In this document: in pieces, positions 1 to 5,916 of the stretch
How positions within the stretch are numbered: the stretch's first letter is position 1
Layout: every line of letters starts with the position of its first letter
Assembly (NCBI GenBank): GCA_022848825.1
Contig: JAJISH010000427.1
Coordinates: forward strand, 1-8,092
DNA from: Thermoplasmatota archaeon
Lineage (GTDB): Archaea; Thermoplasmatota; Thermoplasmata; RBG-16-68-12; JAGMCJ01
Length of the DNA stretch: 8,092 nucleotides
Reading direction: 5' to 3'
Notes under the pieces: generated by a model
The model's database searches: none
Told to the model about the DNA's origin: nothing
The model's input: only the letters and a program-made list of their open reading frames with translations
Made by a program: the position numbers and the translations under genes

Positions 1-302
1 TGTCCCGTGATGGCCAATACGGGAGCCCGATCCATCTTGGCGTCGTACAGCCCGGTCATGAGATTCGTTGCCCCCGGGCCTGCGATCGTGATGCACACTC
101 CCACGTCTCCGGTGAGCTTGGCGTATCCCGATGCCATTACAGAAGCGGTCTGCTCGTGCCTGACGAGGATGAGGTCGATGTTGGGGTTCTTTCTGATGGC
201 CTCTATCAGCCCCAGGCAGGTATGTCCAGGGATTCCGAAGACGTTCTTGACTCCCCACTCGACCAATTGCTCGACTATCAAATCGCCTACAAGCTTGGGC
301 AT
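1..302 (-). CDS. Thiamine-diphosphate enzyme, acetolactate synthase/pyruvate oxidase family (N-terminal part)
   Basis: Only the first 100 residues are present; the gene continues past base 1. It reads [13 protein letters not shown], then VFGIPGH at residues 21-27, [18 protein letters not shown] at 48-65 and [20 protein letters not shown] at 74-93. This is the N-terminal pyrimidine-binding (PYR) domain of ThDP-dependent decarboxylases. Glu50 in RHEQ matches the glutamate that activates the cofactor in this family. The [17 protein letters not shown] stretch resembles pyruvate oxidase/PoxB-type members more than biosynthetic acetolactate synthase, but the N-terminus alone cannot settle the substrate. 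The ATG at 300-302 is preceded by GAGGGG about five bases upstream and by a TATA-like element (338-348), so it is probably transcribed on its own. It is likely a cytoplasmic enzyme acting on pyruvate or another 2-oxo acid. Confidence 0.88.
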   Translation of the reverse strand, partial: MPKLVGDLIVEQLVEWGVKNVFGIPGHTCLGLIEAIRKNPNIDLILVRHEQTASVMASGYAKLTGDVGVCITIAGPGATNLMTGLYDAKMDRAPVLAITG

Positions 303-337
303 TTCCGTCCCCTCAGGACAGGTCAAAGGCAAGGTTA

Positions 338-348
338 GGATATAGAGG
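338..348 (-). promoter_or_regulatory. TATA-box-like promoter of the ThDP enzyme gene
   Basis: On the minus strand this reads CCTCTATATCC. It lies about 40 bases before the ATG at 302, which would put transcription start roughly 10-20 bases before the ATG and leave a short leader carrying the GAGGGG ribosome site. Visual match only. Confidence 0.5.
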
Positions 349-511
349 TTGCCCGCAAGCCTCAATCCCGCCGAATGCTCGCGTAGAACCCAGGGAATGG
401 CTCACGAAGTTGAGGGCGTCCAGAAAGTGCGGTCACTGAAGATGCGAAAGAGTGCGCCCCTGCTCTATCTGAGAGTTATCGTCCGCCCTCGACTCGAGAG
501 CGAGAAATATG
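349..511. other. Intergenic gap with no recognised gene
   Basis: This stretch lies between the ThDP gene promoter and the end of the upstream minus-strand gene. A plus-strand reading frame crosses it but runs on antisense into the aromatic-rich gene and resembles no family. I see no tRNA pattern and no convincing C/D-box RNA motifs. Confidence 0.5.
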
Positions 512-525
512 AAAAAAGAGGAAAA
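512..525 (-). terminator. T-rich archaeal terminator-like tract
   Basis: Read on the minus strand, the bases just after the stop codon at 534-536 are TTTTCCTCTTTTTT: two T-runs without an obvious hairpin. Archaeal RNA polymerase terminates on oligo-T of this kind, so this plausibly ends the transcript of the 92-residue protein gene. Confidence 0.5.
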
Positions 526-533
526 GGGGGTAT

Positions 534-812
534 CTATGGATACCCGCCGACTGTGAAGTCCTCTTTTCCTCTCTCGTATGTTCTCAACGAATAGTGCACG
601 TTGTACCTGCGCAGAACGTCATGGAGCTCGTGGATCTTCTTCCAGTACTCCTCCTCATTCTGCCAGTTCCAGGTCTCGTCCCAATAGTAGGCATAGTCGT
701 ACCTGCCCCACACGGGCTTCCAGCCGTAGTCCTTGAGGTCGGTTGATATCTGCTCGGGCTGGGCGCTACTGGGACTCAGGCGCACTTCCACGTATGTTAC
801 GTATCCGCTCAT
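534..812 (-). CDS. Small aromatic-rich protein of unknown function
   Basis: A 92-residue protein I cannot assign to a family. It contains 12 Tyr and 6 Trp, with five of the Trp inside the segment WKPVWGRYDYAYYWDETWNW. Apparent order of elements: strand (YVTYVEVRL), helix (about 17-28), strand (WKPVWGRYDYAYYW), charged helix (NEEEYWKKIHELHDVLRRYN), strand (VHYSLRTYERG). This suggests a compact alpha/beta fold, perhaps ferredoxin-like (inference). There is no signal peptide or membrane segment, so it is probably cytoplasmic. I chose the ATG at 810-812 because AGGTGA, an exact match to the archaeal anti-Shine-Dalgarno, sits five bases before it; an in-frame GTG three codons upstream (819-821) is the alternative. 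It lies 99 bases downstream of the Sec61-beta gene, same strand, and is followed by an oligo-T terminator. Reality of the gene is fairly sure; function unknown. Confidence 0.72.
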   Translation of the reverse strand: MSGYVTYVEVRLSPSSAQPEQISTDLKDYGWKPVWGRYDYAYYWDETWNWQNEEEYWKKIHELHDVLRRYNVHYSLRTYERGKEDFTVGGYP

Positions 813-911
813 GTATTTCACCTAGCCCTCGGACAATCGCACCGTTATTAACGTTTCCGTGACGATTATCGCGACGGATAACGACAACAACCACGCTCGA
901 ACTGAGAGGGG

Positions 912-1073
912 CTAGTAGAAGTACCTAGCAATCTCGACGACGACGGCCGTGCCGATCGCCAAGCCAATGACAAACCATGGCGGAATCTTCAGGGCCTTGT
1001 CATCCTCCTGGTCAAAATACCTGATGAGGCCGGCCGCCGAATGGAACCCCTCGCCCTTCTTCTGCTTTGCCAT
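912..1073 (-). CDS. Protein translocase subunit Sec61-beta (SecG-like)
   Basis: A 53-residue open frame. It begins MAKQKKGEGFHSAAGLIRYF, continues DQEDDKALKIPPW, and ends in a single membrane helix FVIGLAIGTAVVVEIARYFY. Archaeal Sec61-beta has exactly this plan: a short basic cytosolic tail, the conserved (A)GL(I/M)RYFD/E motif, an acidic stretch, an I-x-P turn, and one C-terminal transmembrane helix. Known role: the small non-essential subunit of the SecYE-beta translocon, tail-anchored in the cytoplasmic membrane and helping secretion and membrane insertion. The ATG at 1071-1073 is preceded by no Shine-Dalgarno, but a TATA-like box lies centred about 27 bases upstream, as expected for a leaderless mRNA. 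It is divergent from alba. Confidence 0.9.
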   Translation of the reverse strand: MAKQKKGEGFHSAAGLIRYFDQEDDKALKIPPWFVIGLAIGTAVVVEIARYFY

Positions 1074-1094
1074 CCATAGGTACCATTTGCCCGC

Positions 1095-1106
1095 AAATAT
1101 AAATAG
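1095..1106 (-). promoter_or_regulatory. TATA box of the Sec61-beta gene (leaderless spacing)
   Basis: Minus-strand CTATTTATATTT is a good archaeal TATA box. Its centre is about 27 bases from the start ATG, the usual distance to the transcription start. The message should therefore begin at or next to the AUG, which fits the absence of a ribosome-binding site. Confidence 0.65.
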
Positions 1107-1197
1107 ATTTCCAACGTGCTTCGCTCAAAAGGGGACGGAATGCGGGATGGATGTTGCGGGTGACTGCCTGGCTGACTGGCAATGTGTCAAAGTGGGC

Positions 1198-1210
1198 AAA
1201 CTATAAATAC
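1198..1210 (+). promoter_or_regulatory. TATA box of alba
   Basis: AAACTATAAATAC is a strong archaeal BRE/TATA-like element. Transcription start would fall near 1228-1235, leaving a leader of about 20 bases that includes the GGGAGG ribosome site. Upstream at 1161-1178 is a short direct repeat (TGACTG twice, 12 bases apart), which could be an operator but is weak. Confidence 0.62.
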
Positions 1211-1252
1211 GCAAGAGGGCAATCAACTCCCATCTTACGGGGGAGGCAAGAC

Positions 1253-1525
1253 ATGGCAGATGAGAACACAGTGTACATTGGCAAAAAGCCGACTATGAAC
1301 TACGTACTCGCAGTGGTGACAGTGTTCAACTCGGGATCTGACGAAGTCATCATCAAGGCCCGCGGAAAGAGCATCAGCAGAGCAGTGGACGTTGCCGAGA
1401 TCACCAAGAACAGGTTCGTGCAGGATACGAAGATAAAGGACATTCAGATCTCCACTGAACAGCTGACAGGAGAGGATGGTCGGACGTCAAACGTATCCAG
1501 CATCGAGATATCCATAAGCAAGTAG
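1253..1525 (+). CDS. alba: Alba chromatin / nucleic-acid-binding protein
   Basis: A 90-residue protein covering the complete Alba fold. The opening [20 protein letters not shown] matches the family signature, with Lys11-Lys12 equivalent to the DNA-contacting pair (Lys16-Lys17 of Sulfolobus Sso10b, of which Lys16 is the acetylated residue). It continues with [21 protein letters not shown], then the [16 protein letters not shown] end typical of Alba. Known role: an abundant dimeric protein that coats and bridges DNA and also binds RNA; it is cytoplasmic/nucleoid. The ATG at 1253 is chosen because GGGAGG lies seven bases before it and the family starts here; the open frame extends upstream but without homology. 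It appears monocistronic, with its own TATA box and about 125 untranslated bases after it. It is divergent from the Sec61-beta gene. Confidence 0.96.
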   Translation: MADENTVYIGKKPTMNYVLAVVTVFNSGSDEVIIKARGKSISRAVDVAEITKNRFVQDTKIKDIQISTEQLTGEDGRTSNVSSIEISISK

Positions 1526-1540
1526 CACTGAGACCACGAT

Positions 1541-1555
1541 CCTTCCGTTGGAAGG
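1541..1555 (+). terminator. Small perfect hairpin after alba
   Basis: CCTTCC-GTT-GGAAGG forms a six-pair stem with a three-base loop, 15 bases after the alba stop. It is not directly followed by a T-run (the nearest, TTTT, is about 30 bases on), so it could be an mRNA 3'-end stabiliser or a weak terminator. Structure is seen; function is inferred. Confidence 0.4.
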
Positions 1556-1613
1556 GGACACGCGTTCATAACGGAGCACACGCTGTTTTCCCGAGAGAGC
1601 CGGCCTAGGTCGG

Positions 1614-1625
1614 AAACTTAATCAT
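1614..1625 (+). promoter_or_regulatory. TATA-like element upstream of pus10
   Basis: AAACTTAATCAT lies about 35 bases before the chosen ATG and is the only AT-rich patch in this gap. A near-palindrome CCGGCC-TA-GGTCGG (1600-1613) abuts it on the upstream side. Probably the promoter of the five-gene run that follows. Confidence 0.45.
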
Positions 1626-1656
1626 ATCGAACCCGTTAGTTCGAGAGGGCTTGGAA

Positions 1657-2883
1657 ATGGACGATATTGCTAAGGAACTCATCACGGCGGCGGATTCGTC
1701 TGACTTCCGCTCATACCCGAAGGAAGAGGCCCTGTGCGATTCCTGCCTGGGGAGACTGTTCGGGCGTGTCGGGACGGGTTTCACGAATGCTGAGCGGGGA
1801 AAAGCCATCCGCGAAAGCCTCGACGTGCAGCGTGAAGGTCCCTGCTCGTTGTGCAGCGGTCTCATGGACGAGATTCCCAAGTTCGCCAGGCTCGTGGAGA
1901 GCGCGCTCTCGGAATTCGAATTCGATACGTTCCTCATCGGCTCCCGCACAGACCAGGACATAGTCGAGAAGGAGGAGACCCTGTGGTCAGACTTCCGGCT
2001 CGAGCGCGCAGAGCCTATCAAGGCAGAGATCAACAGGGAGACCGGCAAGATCGTGGAGGCCTCGACGGGAAAGGACGTGGACTTCGAGAGGCCCAACATC
2101 ATGGCCATCCTGGACACGAGGTTCGATTTCGTACAGCTCCAGGTTAATCCTCTGTTCACTCACGGAAGATACAAGAAACTGAAGAGGGGCATCCCTCAGA
2201 CCAGATGGCCGTGCAGGGAATGCCTCGGAAAGGGCTGCGAGAGATGCAACAACACGGGCAAGATGTACGAGACGAGTGTGGAAGAGATCGTGGCAGCCCC
2301 CTTCATCGAACGGACCGGGGGAATTGGCGTCTCCTTTCACGGGATGGGGCGGGAGGACGTGGACGCCTTGATGCTCGGTGACGGACGGCCCTTCGTCCTG
2401 GAGGTGAAGGAACCGAAACGCAGGACCGTCGATTTCAGGGCGATCGAGGAAGAGGTCAATGCGTCAGGATTGGTCAGCGTGGACGGGCTCAGACCCTCCG
2501 ACCGGAGGGAGATGGTGCAGATGAAGGAAGCCAGGCTCGACAAGACCTACAGCCTGAGGGTAACGTTCCAGGAGCCTGTGGAGAAAGAAAACCTTAATGA
2601 AGTAGTTAGGTCATTCAAGGGGACGGAAGTCGCTCAGAGAACACCCACCAGAGTGCTTCACAGAAGGGCAGACCTCCTCAGGCGGAGGAAGATCCTGGAA
2701 ATGGACGTGACACCGCTCGGTTCGAATACCGCGGAGATCGTCCTGACCGCCGAGGCGGGAACCTATGTGAAGGAGCTCGTCAGCGGGGACAGGGGTCGCA
2801 CGACACCGAGTCTCAGCGGACTGCTCGGAGTGCCTGCCGCAGTGGATGAACTCGACGTGATTCGAATACACGAAAGTGAGTGA
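1657..2883 (+). CDS. pus10: tRNA pseudouridine synthase Pus10
   Basis: A 408-residue protein. It converts uridine to pseudouridine in the T-arm of tRNA (positions 54 and 55 in characterised archaeal Pus10). The N-terminal part holds a zinc-type pair of CxxC motifs (C27DSC30 and C63SLC66) and a THUMP-like region. The catalytic half begins at RYKKLKRGIPQTRWPC (171-186), followed by CRECLGKGCERCNNTGKMYETSVEE (186-210), HGMGREDVDALMLG (228-241) and RPFVLEVKEPKRR (244-256). Asp234 in GRED aligns with the catalytic aspartate of the family. The C-terminal TYVKELVSGDRGRTTPSL (369-386) is the usual family motif. The ATG at 1657 is chosen since GAGGG lies at suitable spacing; an in-frame TTG two codons earlier sits too close to it. 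It is first in a run of five genes, and rpl21e starts one base after its stop. Confidence 0.95.
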   Translation: MDDIAKELITAADSSDFRSYPKEEALCDSCLGRLFGRVGTGFTNAERGKAIRESLDVQREGPCSLCSGLMDEIPKFARLVESALSEFEFDTFLIGSRTDQDIVEKEETLWSDFRLERAEPIKAEINRETGKIVEASTGKDVDFERPNIMAILDTRFDFVQLQVNPLFTHGRYKKLKRGIPQTRWPCRECLGKGCERCNNTGKMYETSVEEIVAAPFIERTGGIGVSFHGMGREDVDALMLGDGRPFVLEVKEPKRRTVDFRAIEEEVNASGLVSVDGLRPSDRREMVQMKEARLDKTYSLRVTFQEPVEKENLNEVVRSFKGTEVAQRTPTRVLHRRADLLRRRKILEMDVTPLGSNTAEIVLTAEAGTYVKELVSGDRGRTTPSLSGLLGVPAAVDELDVIRIHESE

Positions 2884-2884
2884 A

Positions 2885-3178
2885 ATGGGAAGAACCTCGA
2901 GAGGCCCGAGAAGAAGGACGCGGAAGAAGCTCCAGAAGAGAGCAAGGGAGAGGGGACTCTCTCCAATAACGAGGCGCTTCGTGGAGTACGCTGAGGGGGA
3001 CCTGGCGGACATCGTGATAGATTCGAGCATCCAGAGAGGTCAGCCTCACCCACGATTCCATGGACTCACTGGAAGGATTTTGGCCAGAAGGGGAAGGGCG
3101 TACCTGGTGAGAGTGAAAACTGGGAACAAGTTCAAGCAGGTCATCGTACGTCCTGAGCATTTACGTAAGTCTAGATAG
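2885..3178 (+). CDS. rpl21e: Ribosomal protein eL21 (L21e)
   Basis: A 97-residue, very basic protein: MGRTSRGPRRRTRKKLQK at the start, then GQPHPRFHGLTGRI in the middle and VKTGNKFKQVIVRPEHLRKS at the end. These are the eL21 signatures, and length equals the archaeal norm. It is a component of the large ribosomal subunit shared by archaea and eukaryotes. The ATG at 2885 matches the family N-terminus; an in-frame GTG three codons upstream (2876) would overlap pus10 by eight bases. There is no strong ribosome site (only GTGA-type bases just ahead), so translation is probably coupled to pus10, whose stop is one base away. The rpoF gene follows after six bases. Confidence 0.96.
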   Translation: MGRTSRGPRRRTRKKLQKRARERGLSPITRRFVEYAEGDLADIVIDSSIQRGQPHPRFHGLTGRILARRGRAYLVRVKTGNKFKQVIVRPEHLRKSR

Positions 3179-3184
3179 GGGCGG

Positions 3185-3508
3185 TTGAACGTGGACGAGA
3201 AACTTTTGTCCCTTGGGGAAGTGAAGAAACTACTCGAAAAGGAAGCGAAGGTGAGGGAGCTCGCACCGGAACAGTTGCTGGCTCTTCAGCACACCGAGGC
3301 GTTCGCCAGACTGAGTCCCGCAAAGGCGAAGAAGCTCGTGAAGGAGCTGACCAAGCTGGAGCACGTGAGCGGGTTTCATGCCTACAAGATCGCAGATCTG
3401 CTTCCCACTCATCCGGATGATGTCAGGGCCGTGTTCGCGAAGGAGCGGTTCACGCTCGGCAAGGAGGAGATCGAGAAGGTAATCAAGATCGTGGAGAACT
3501 ACCTTTAG
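3185..3508 (+). CDS. rpoF: DNA-directed RNA polymerase subunit Rpo4 (RpoF, Rpb4-like)
   Basis: A 107-residue protein with the typical Rpo4 order: LSLGEVKKLLEKEAKVRELAPEQ, an HRDC-like helical core with LSPAKAKKLVKELTKLEHV, then AYKIADLLPTHPDDVRAVFAKERFTL and a final helix ending in VENYL. Length agrees with archaeal RpoF. It pairs with Rpo7 (RpoE) to form the stalk of archaeal RNA polymerase that contacts nascent RNA and initiation factors; the partner gene is not in this window. The start is TTG at 3185 with GGGG four bases ahead; GTG at 3191 (two codons later) is possible. It sits between rpl21e and the DUF655 gene, an order conserved in many archaea. Confidence 0.95.
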   Translation: MNVDEKLLSLGEVKKLLEKEAKVRELAPEQLLALQHTEAFARLSPAKAKKLVKELTKLEHVSGFHAYKIADLLPTHPDDVRAVFAKERFTLGKEEIEKVIKIVENYL

Positions 3509-3518
3509 GGGGAGGGGC

Positions 3519-4067
3519 TTGGAGGACCACGCGCACATATTAGATTACCTTCCTCACGGACGACACGAGGGGTCGCGGTACAAGAGGGAGCCCGTCGCGT
3601 ACGCCCTTGGCGAGGACGAGTTCAAGCTCTTCGAGCTTACGCCCAAGGAGAACGTACCGCTCACCGTTGGCGACAGGGTCTACATCGGGAAGGACATCGA
3701 CAAGAGGGACCAGATACTCCACGTGAAGAGGAGGGTCAGCTACGACGAGCTCACGAACGCGGCGCAGAGCGAGCTGCCTTTCGTCATCGAGATTGTGGTC
3801 AAGATGAAGGAGGAGAAGTTCATCCAGTTCTACAATCACGCTCAGGCGATAACCACGAGATTCCATATGCTCGAGCTGCTGCCGGGACTCGGGAAGAAGA
3901 CGATGTGGGCTGTCATCGAGGAGAGGAGGAAAGGGCTCTTCAAGAACTTCGACGAGGTCGCCAAAAGAGTTGCCAACATCCACAGTCCCGAGAAGCTGAT
4001 AGTCAAGCGGATTGAGCAGGAGCTGTCCGACCCCGAGCAAAAGTATCATCTATTCGTCGCGAAATAA
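3519..4067 (+). CDS. DUF655 helix-hairpin-helix protein
   Basis: A 182-residue protein of the archaeal DUF655 family. The N-terminal half is an OB-like beta-rich region (HAHILDYLPHG, VPLTVGDRVYIGKD, residues 6-60). The C-terminal half has a helix-hairpin-helix motif, LELLPGLGKKTMWAVI (118-133), followed by FKNFDEVAKRV and a helical tail. HhH motifs bind the nucleic-acid backbone without sequence preference, so a DNA- or RNA-binding role is likely; the exact role is not known to me. The start is TTG at 3519 after a very strong GGGGGAGG tract; the conserved MEDHAHILDYLPHG begins here. It lies ten bases after rpoF. In many archaea the next gene is ksgA (16S rRNA dimethyltransferase), but here it is a DUF3795 gene. 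Confidence 0.9.
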   Translation: MEDHAHILDYLPHGRHEGSRYKREPVAYALGEDEFKLFELTPKENVPLTVGDRVYIGKDIDKRDQILHVKRRVSYDELTNAAQSELPFVIEIVVKMKEEKFIQFYNHAQAITTRFHMLELLPGLGKKTMWAVIEERRKGLFKNFDEVAKRVANIHSPEKLIVKRIEQELSDPEQKYHLFVAK

Positions 4068-4076
4068 TACTCGGCG

Positions 4077-4568
4077 GTGTTCAAGAAGGAGACGGGATTC
4101 GAGCTCGCCGCCCCCTGCGGCCTTTACTGCGGGAATTGCGAGATATTCAGGGCATTTCGGGACGACGATTTTGAGGCTTTGGCGGGATACGCGAAGGAGA
4201 TGAACAGCCCGGTCGACAGGGTCAAGTGCGAGGGTTGCAGAAGCGACTTCACGATGTTCTGGTGCCCCGAGTGCGAGATCAGGCGGTGCAATGAGGAGAA
4301 GAGCGTGTCCTTCTGCTTCGAGTGTGAGGACTTCCCATGTGTGGCTCTGATCGAGTTCGAGGACCAGGCCCCCCACCATTCGCAGTGCATCGAGAACCTG
4401 GAGAGGATGACCGAGGTTGGCATAAGCGCGTGGCTTGAGGAGCAGGATGAGATGTGGAGGTGCTCTCGTTGCAGGACCAAGGTGACCTACTACACGGAGA
4501 AGTGCCCTAACTGCTCGAACGAGATTGCGGAGGAGCGGTCCCGGCCCTTGACGGATCGCTCATGTTGA
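4077..4568 (+). CDS. DUF3795 cysteine-rich protein with C-terminal zinc ribbon
   Basis: A 163-residue protein with 17 cysteines. The N-terminal APCGLYCGNCEIF (C14, C18, C21) is the DUF3795 signature. It is followed by CEGC (51-54), CPECEIRRC (63-71), CFECEDFPC (80-88) and, after a linker, a separate zinc-ribbon-like pair CSRC (129-132) and CPNC (143-146). The cysteine spacing indicates at least two or three metal sites, probably zinc; an iron-sulfur site cannot be excluded. No membrane segment is visible; function is unknown. The start is GTG at 4077 with only a weak GCGG ahead, nine bases after the DUF655 stop, so translation probably depends on the upstream gene. It is the last gene of the pus10 run. 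Confidence 0.85.
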   Translation: MFKKETGFELAAPCGLYCGNCEIFRAFRDDDFEALAGYAKEMNSPVDRVKCEGCRSDFTMFWCPECEIRRCNEEKSVSFCFECEDFPCVALIEFEDQAPHHSQCIENLERMTEVGISAWLEEQDEMWRCSRCRTKVTYYTEKCPNCSNEIAEERSRPLTDRSC

Positions 4569-4602
4569 CCTGAGAACGCAGTTTCACACACCTCCTCCGC
4601 CA

Positions 4603-4613
4603 ATGTTTATGAG
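4603..4613 (+). promoter_or_regulatory. TATA-like element of the nre gene run
   Basis: ATGTTTATGAG lies about 32 bases before the preferred nre start (4639). It falls in the only sizeable gap (70 bases) between the pus10 run and the nre run, so it is the natural promoter for the latter. The match to a TATA box is moderate. Confidence 0.42.
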
Positions 4614-4627
4614 GCCGCTGAGGATAT

Positions 4628-4633
4628 GGAGGT
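4628..4633 (+). promoter_or_regulatory. Ribosome-binding site that decides the nre start
   Basis: GGAGGT, five bases before the ATG at 4639, is a full-strength archaeal Shine-Dalgarno. It argues against the in-frame ATGs at 4603 and 4609, which have no such site. Confidence 0.7.
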
Positions 4634-4638
4634 CGGAG

Positions 4639-5916
4639 ATGCTCCCTGATTCAGATCTTGTCTTCCAGGATTCGAAGAGCGTCAGGAAGAGCTCGCTCTG
4701 CATACTGTGCAAGGGTTCGAGGAAACTGTGCGGGAAGAGCAGATGCCCCCTTTTGGTGAAGTACTACCACCGATCGAAGGTCATGCCCTTGATCGACAGG
4801 CTCGACCTGGACGGGTCGTCCCCTCCCAGCGTCTTTGTGGGCCGACTGGGCTATCCCAAAGTGTACGTCGGACCGATGGTCCCTCCGGTCCACGGGGACA
4901 CGGAGATCCTCGACCTTCCGGAGAGGTGGTTGGACAAGAGCATGGATGACATCATCAACTACAGGTTTCAGCTCGTCAGGGGGATGCACAGAACGTCCGT
5001 TCACGAGCTCGAGAATCCGGGCAGGATAGTGGACCTCACGAGGGAACTCGCCATGGCCACGTACTCAACGGATGTGGAGGCAGAGTTCACCAAGAAGCCC
5101 TCCGGGAGGCTTGTGCTCGACGACTCCAGTCAGCCCATGGGGCCCTCGGCACCGCTCAAGGGATTCAACGTCGACAACCTGAGGATCGACAGAAGGATCG
5201 ACCGGGCCCACAGCGACCACGACCTGCTGGCCAAGGATGCCGTCATAGAGCTGCATCAGCAGGGGATCCCGGTGACGAAGATACAGAGAGCCTTCAGCGT
5301 TGGCGCCTTCGGTGTGAGGAAAAGGAGGAAGATGGTCCCGACGAGATGGAGCATCACGGCCGTGGACGATATCACCGGCAAGGAGCTGAGAGAGGTCGTG
5401 AAGACCTTCGGGACGATAGACGACTACCGCATCTACTGGTCATCCAGGCTCGACAACAGATGGGCCGTCCTCATGATGCCCACGAACTGGAAGTATGAGC
5501 TCATCGAGGCTTGGTATCCCGAGACCGTCTGGAACCCTGCCAAGAACAGCCGCATATTGCTTATCAACGACTGGGAGGGATATGAGGGTCGGACGACATA
5601 CGCGGACATCGGCGGGTGCTACTATGCTGCAAGACTGGCGGTCTGCGAATCCCTTGTCGCGGAGAGGAGACAGGCGAGCACCGTCATTCTGAGGGAGGCC
5701 CATCCCGGCTACATCCTACCGGTGGGCGTGTGGAACGTGAGGGAGAACGTGAGGAACGCCTTGCGACAGACATATGAGAGCTTTGACAGCCTCAGGAGCG
5801 CCCTGTTCTACATCTCGAAGCGAATGGCCATCCCGGTCAAGAGGTGGATAAGGAACAGTCATCTTCTGAAGGACAGGCTCTACCAAAGGAGGCTGGAGGA
5901 TTTTGCCGCAGGCTAG
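4639..5916 (+). CDS. nreA: Nre-family archaeal DNA repair protein (NreA-like)
   Basis: A 425-residue protein of the Nre family, found across archaea and linked in halophiles to repair of DNA damage through PCNA. Residues 21-36 form a zinc finger (CILC...C31...C36). Conserved blocks follow: SPPSVFVGRLGYPKVYVGP, the RIVDLTRELAMA block, and, toward the C-terminus, YEGRTTYADIGGCYYAARLAVCE, VILREAHPGYILPVGVWNVRENVRNAL and SKRMAIPVKRWIRNSHLL. The last residues QRRLEDFAAG resemble the PCNA-interacting motif (QxxLxxFF), with Ala in place of the second aromatic. The ATG at 4639 is chosen for its GGAGGT site; the longer in-frame start would add 12 unconserved residues. It heads a tightly packed run and overlaps the Nudix gene by 14 bases. 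NreA versus NreB subtype is not certain. Confidence 0.9.
   Translation: MLPDSDLVFQDSKSVRKSSLCILCKGSRKLCGKSRCPLLVKYYHRSKVMPLIDRLDLDGSSPPSVFVGRLGYPKVYVGPMVPPVHGDTEILDLPERWLDKSMDDIINYRFQLVRGMHRTSVHELENPGRIVDLTRELAMATYSTDVEAEFTKKPSGRLVLDDSSQPMGPSAPLKGFNVDNLRIDRRIDRAHSDHDLLAKDAVIELHQQGIPVTKIQRAFSVGAFGVRKRRKMVPTRWSITAVDDITGKELREVVKTFGTIDDYRIYWSSRLDNRWAVLMMPTNWKYELIEAWYPETVWNPAKNSRILLINDWEGYEGRTTYADIGGCYYAARLAVCESLVAERRQASTVILREAHPGYILPVGVWNVRENVRNALRQTYESFDSLRSALFYISKRMAIPVKRWIRNSHLLKDRLYQRRLEDFAAG

Noticed and set aside
7..345. 112-codon plus-strand frame at the left edge
   Set aside because: It is antisense to a clear ThDP-enzyme N-terminus on the minus strand; its own protein resembles nothing.
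349..594. 81-codon plus-strand frame
   Set aside because: No ribosome site or family match, and its end is antisense to the aromatic-rich minus-strand gene.
949..1206. 85-codon plus-strand frame
   Set aside because: It is the opposite strand of the Sec61-beta gene and both divergent promoters.
1605..2159. 184-codon minus-strand frame opposite pus10
   Set aside because: Shadow of the pus10 coding frame; serine-rich low-complexity product and no start signal.
3540..4049. 169-codon minus-strand frame opposite the DUF655 gene
   Set aside because: A typical antisense frame of GC-rich coding DNA, Leu/Asp/Val-rich, with no family features.
4603..4638. Twelve-codon N-terminal extension of the Nre protein from the ATG at 4603
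   Set aside because: The extension covers the likely TATA box and lacks a ribosome site, while ATG 4639 has GGAGGT at ideal spacing.
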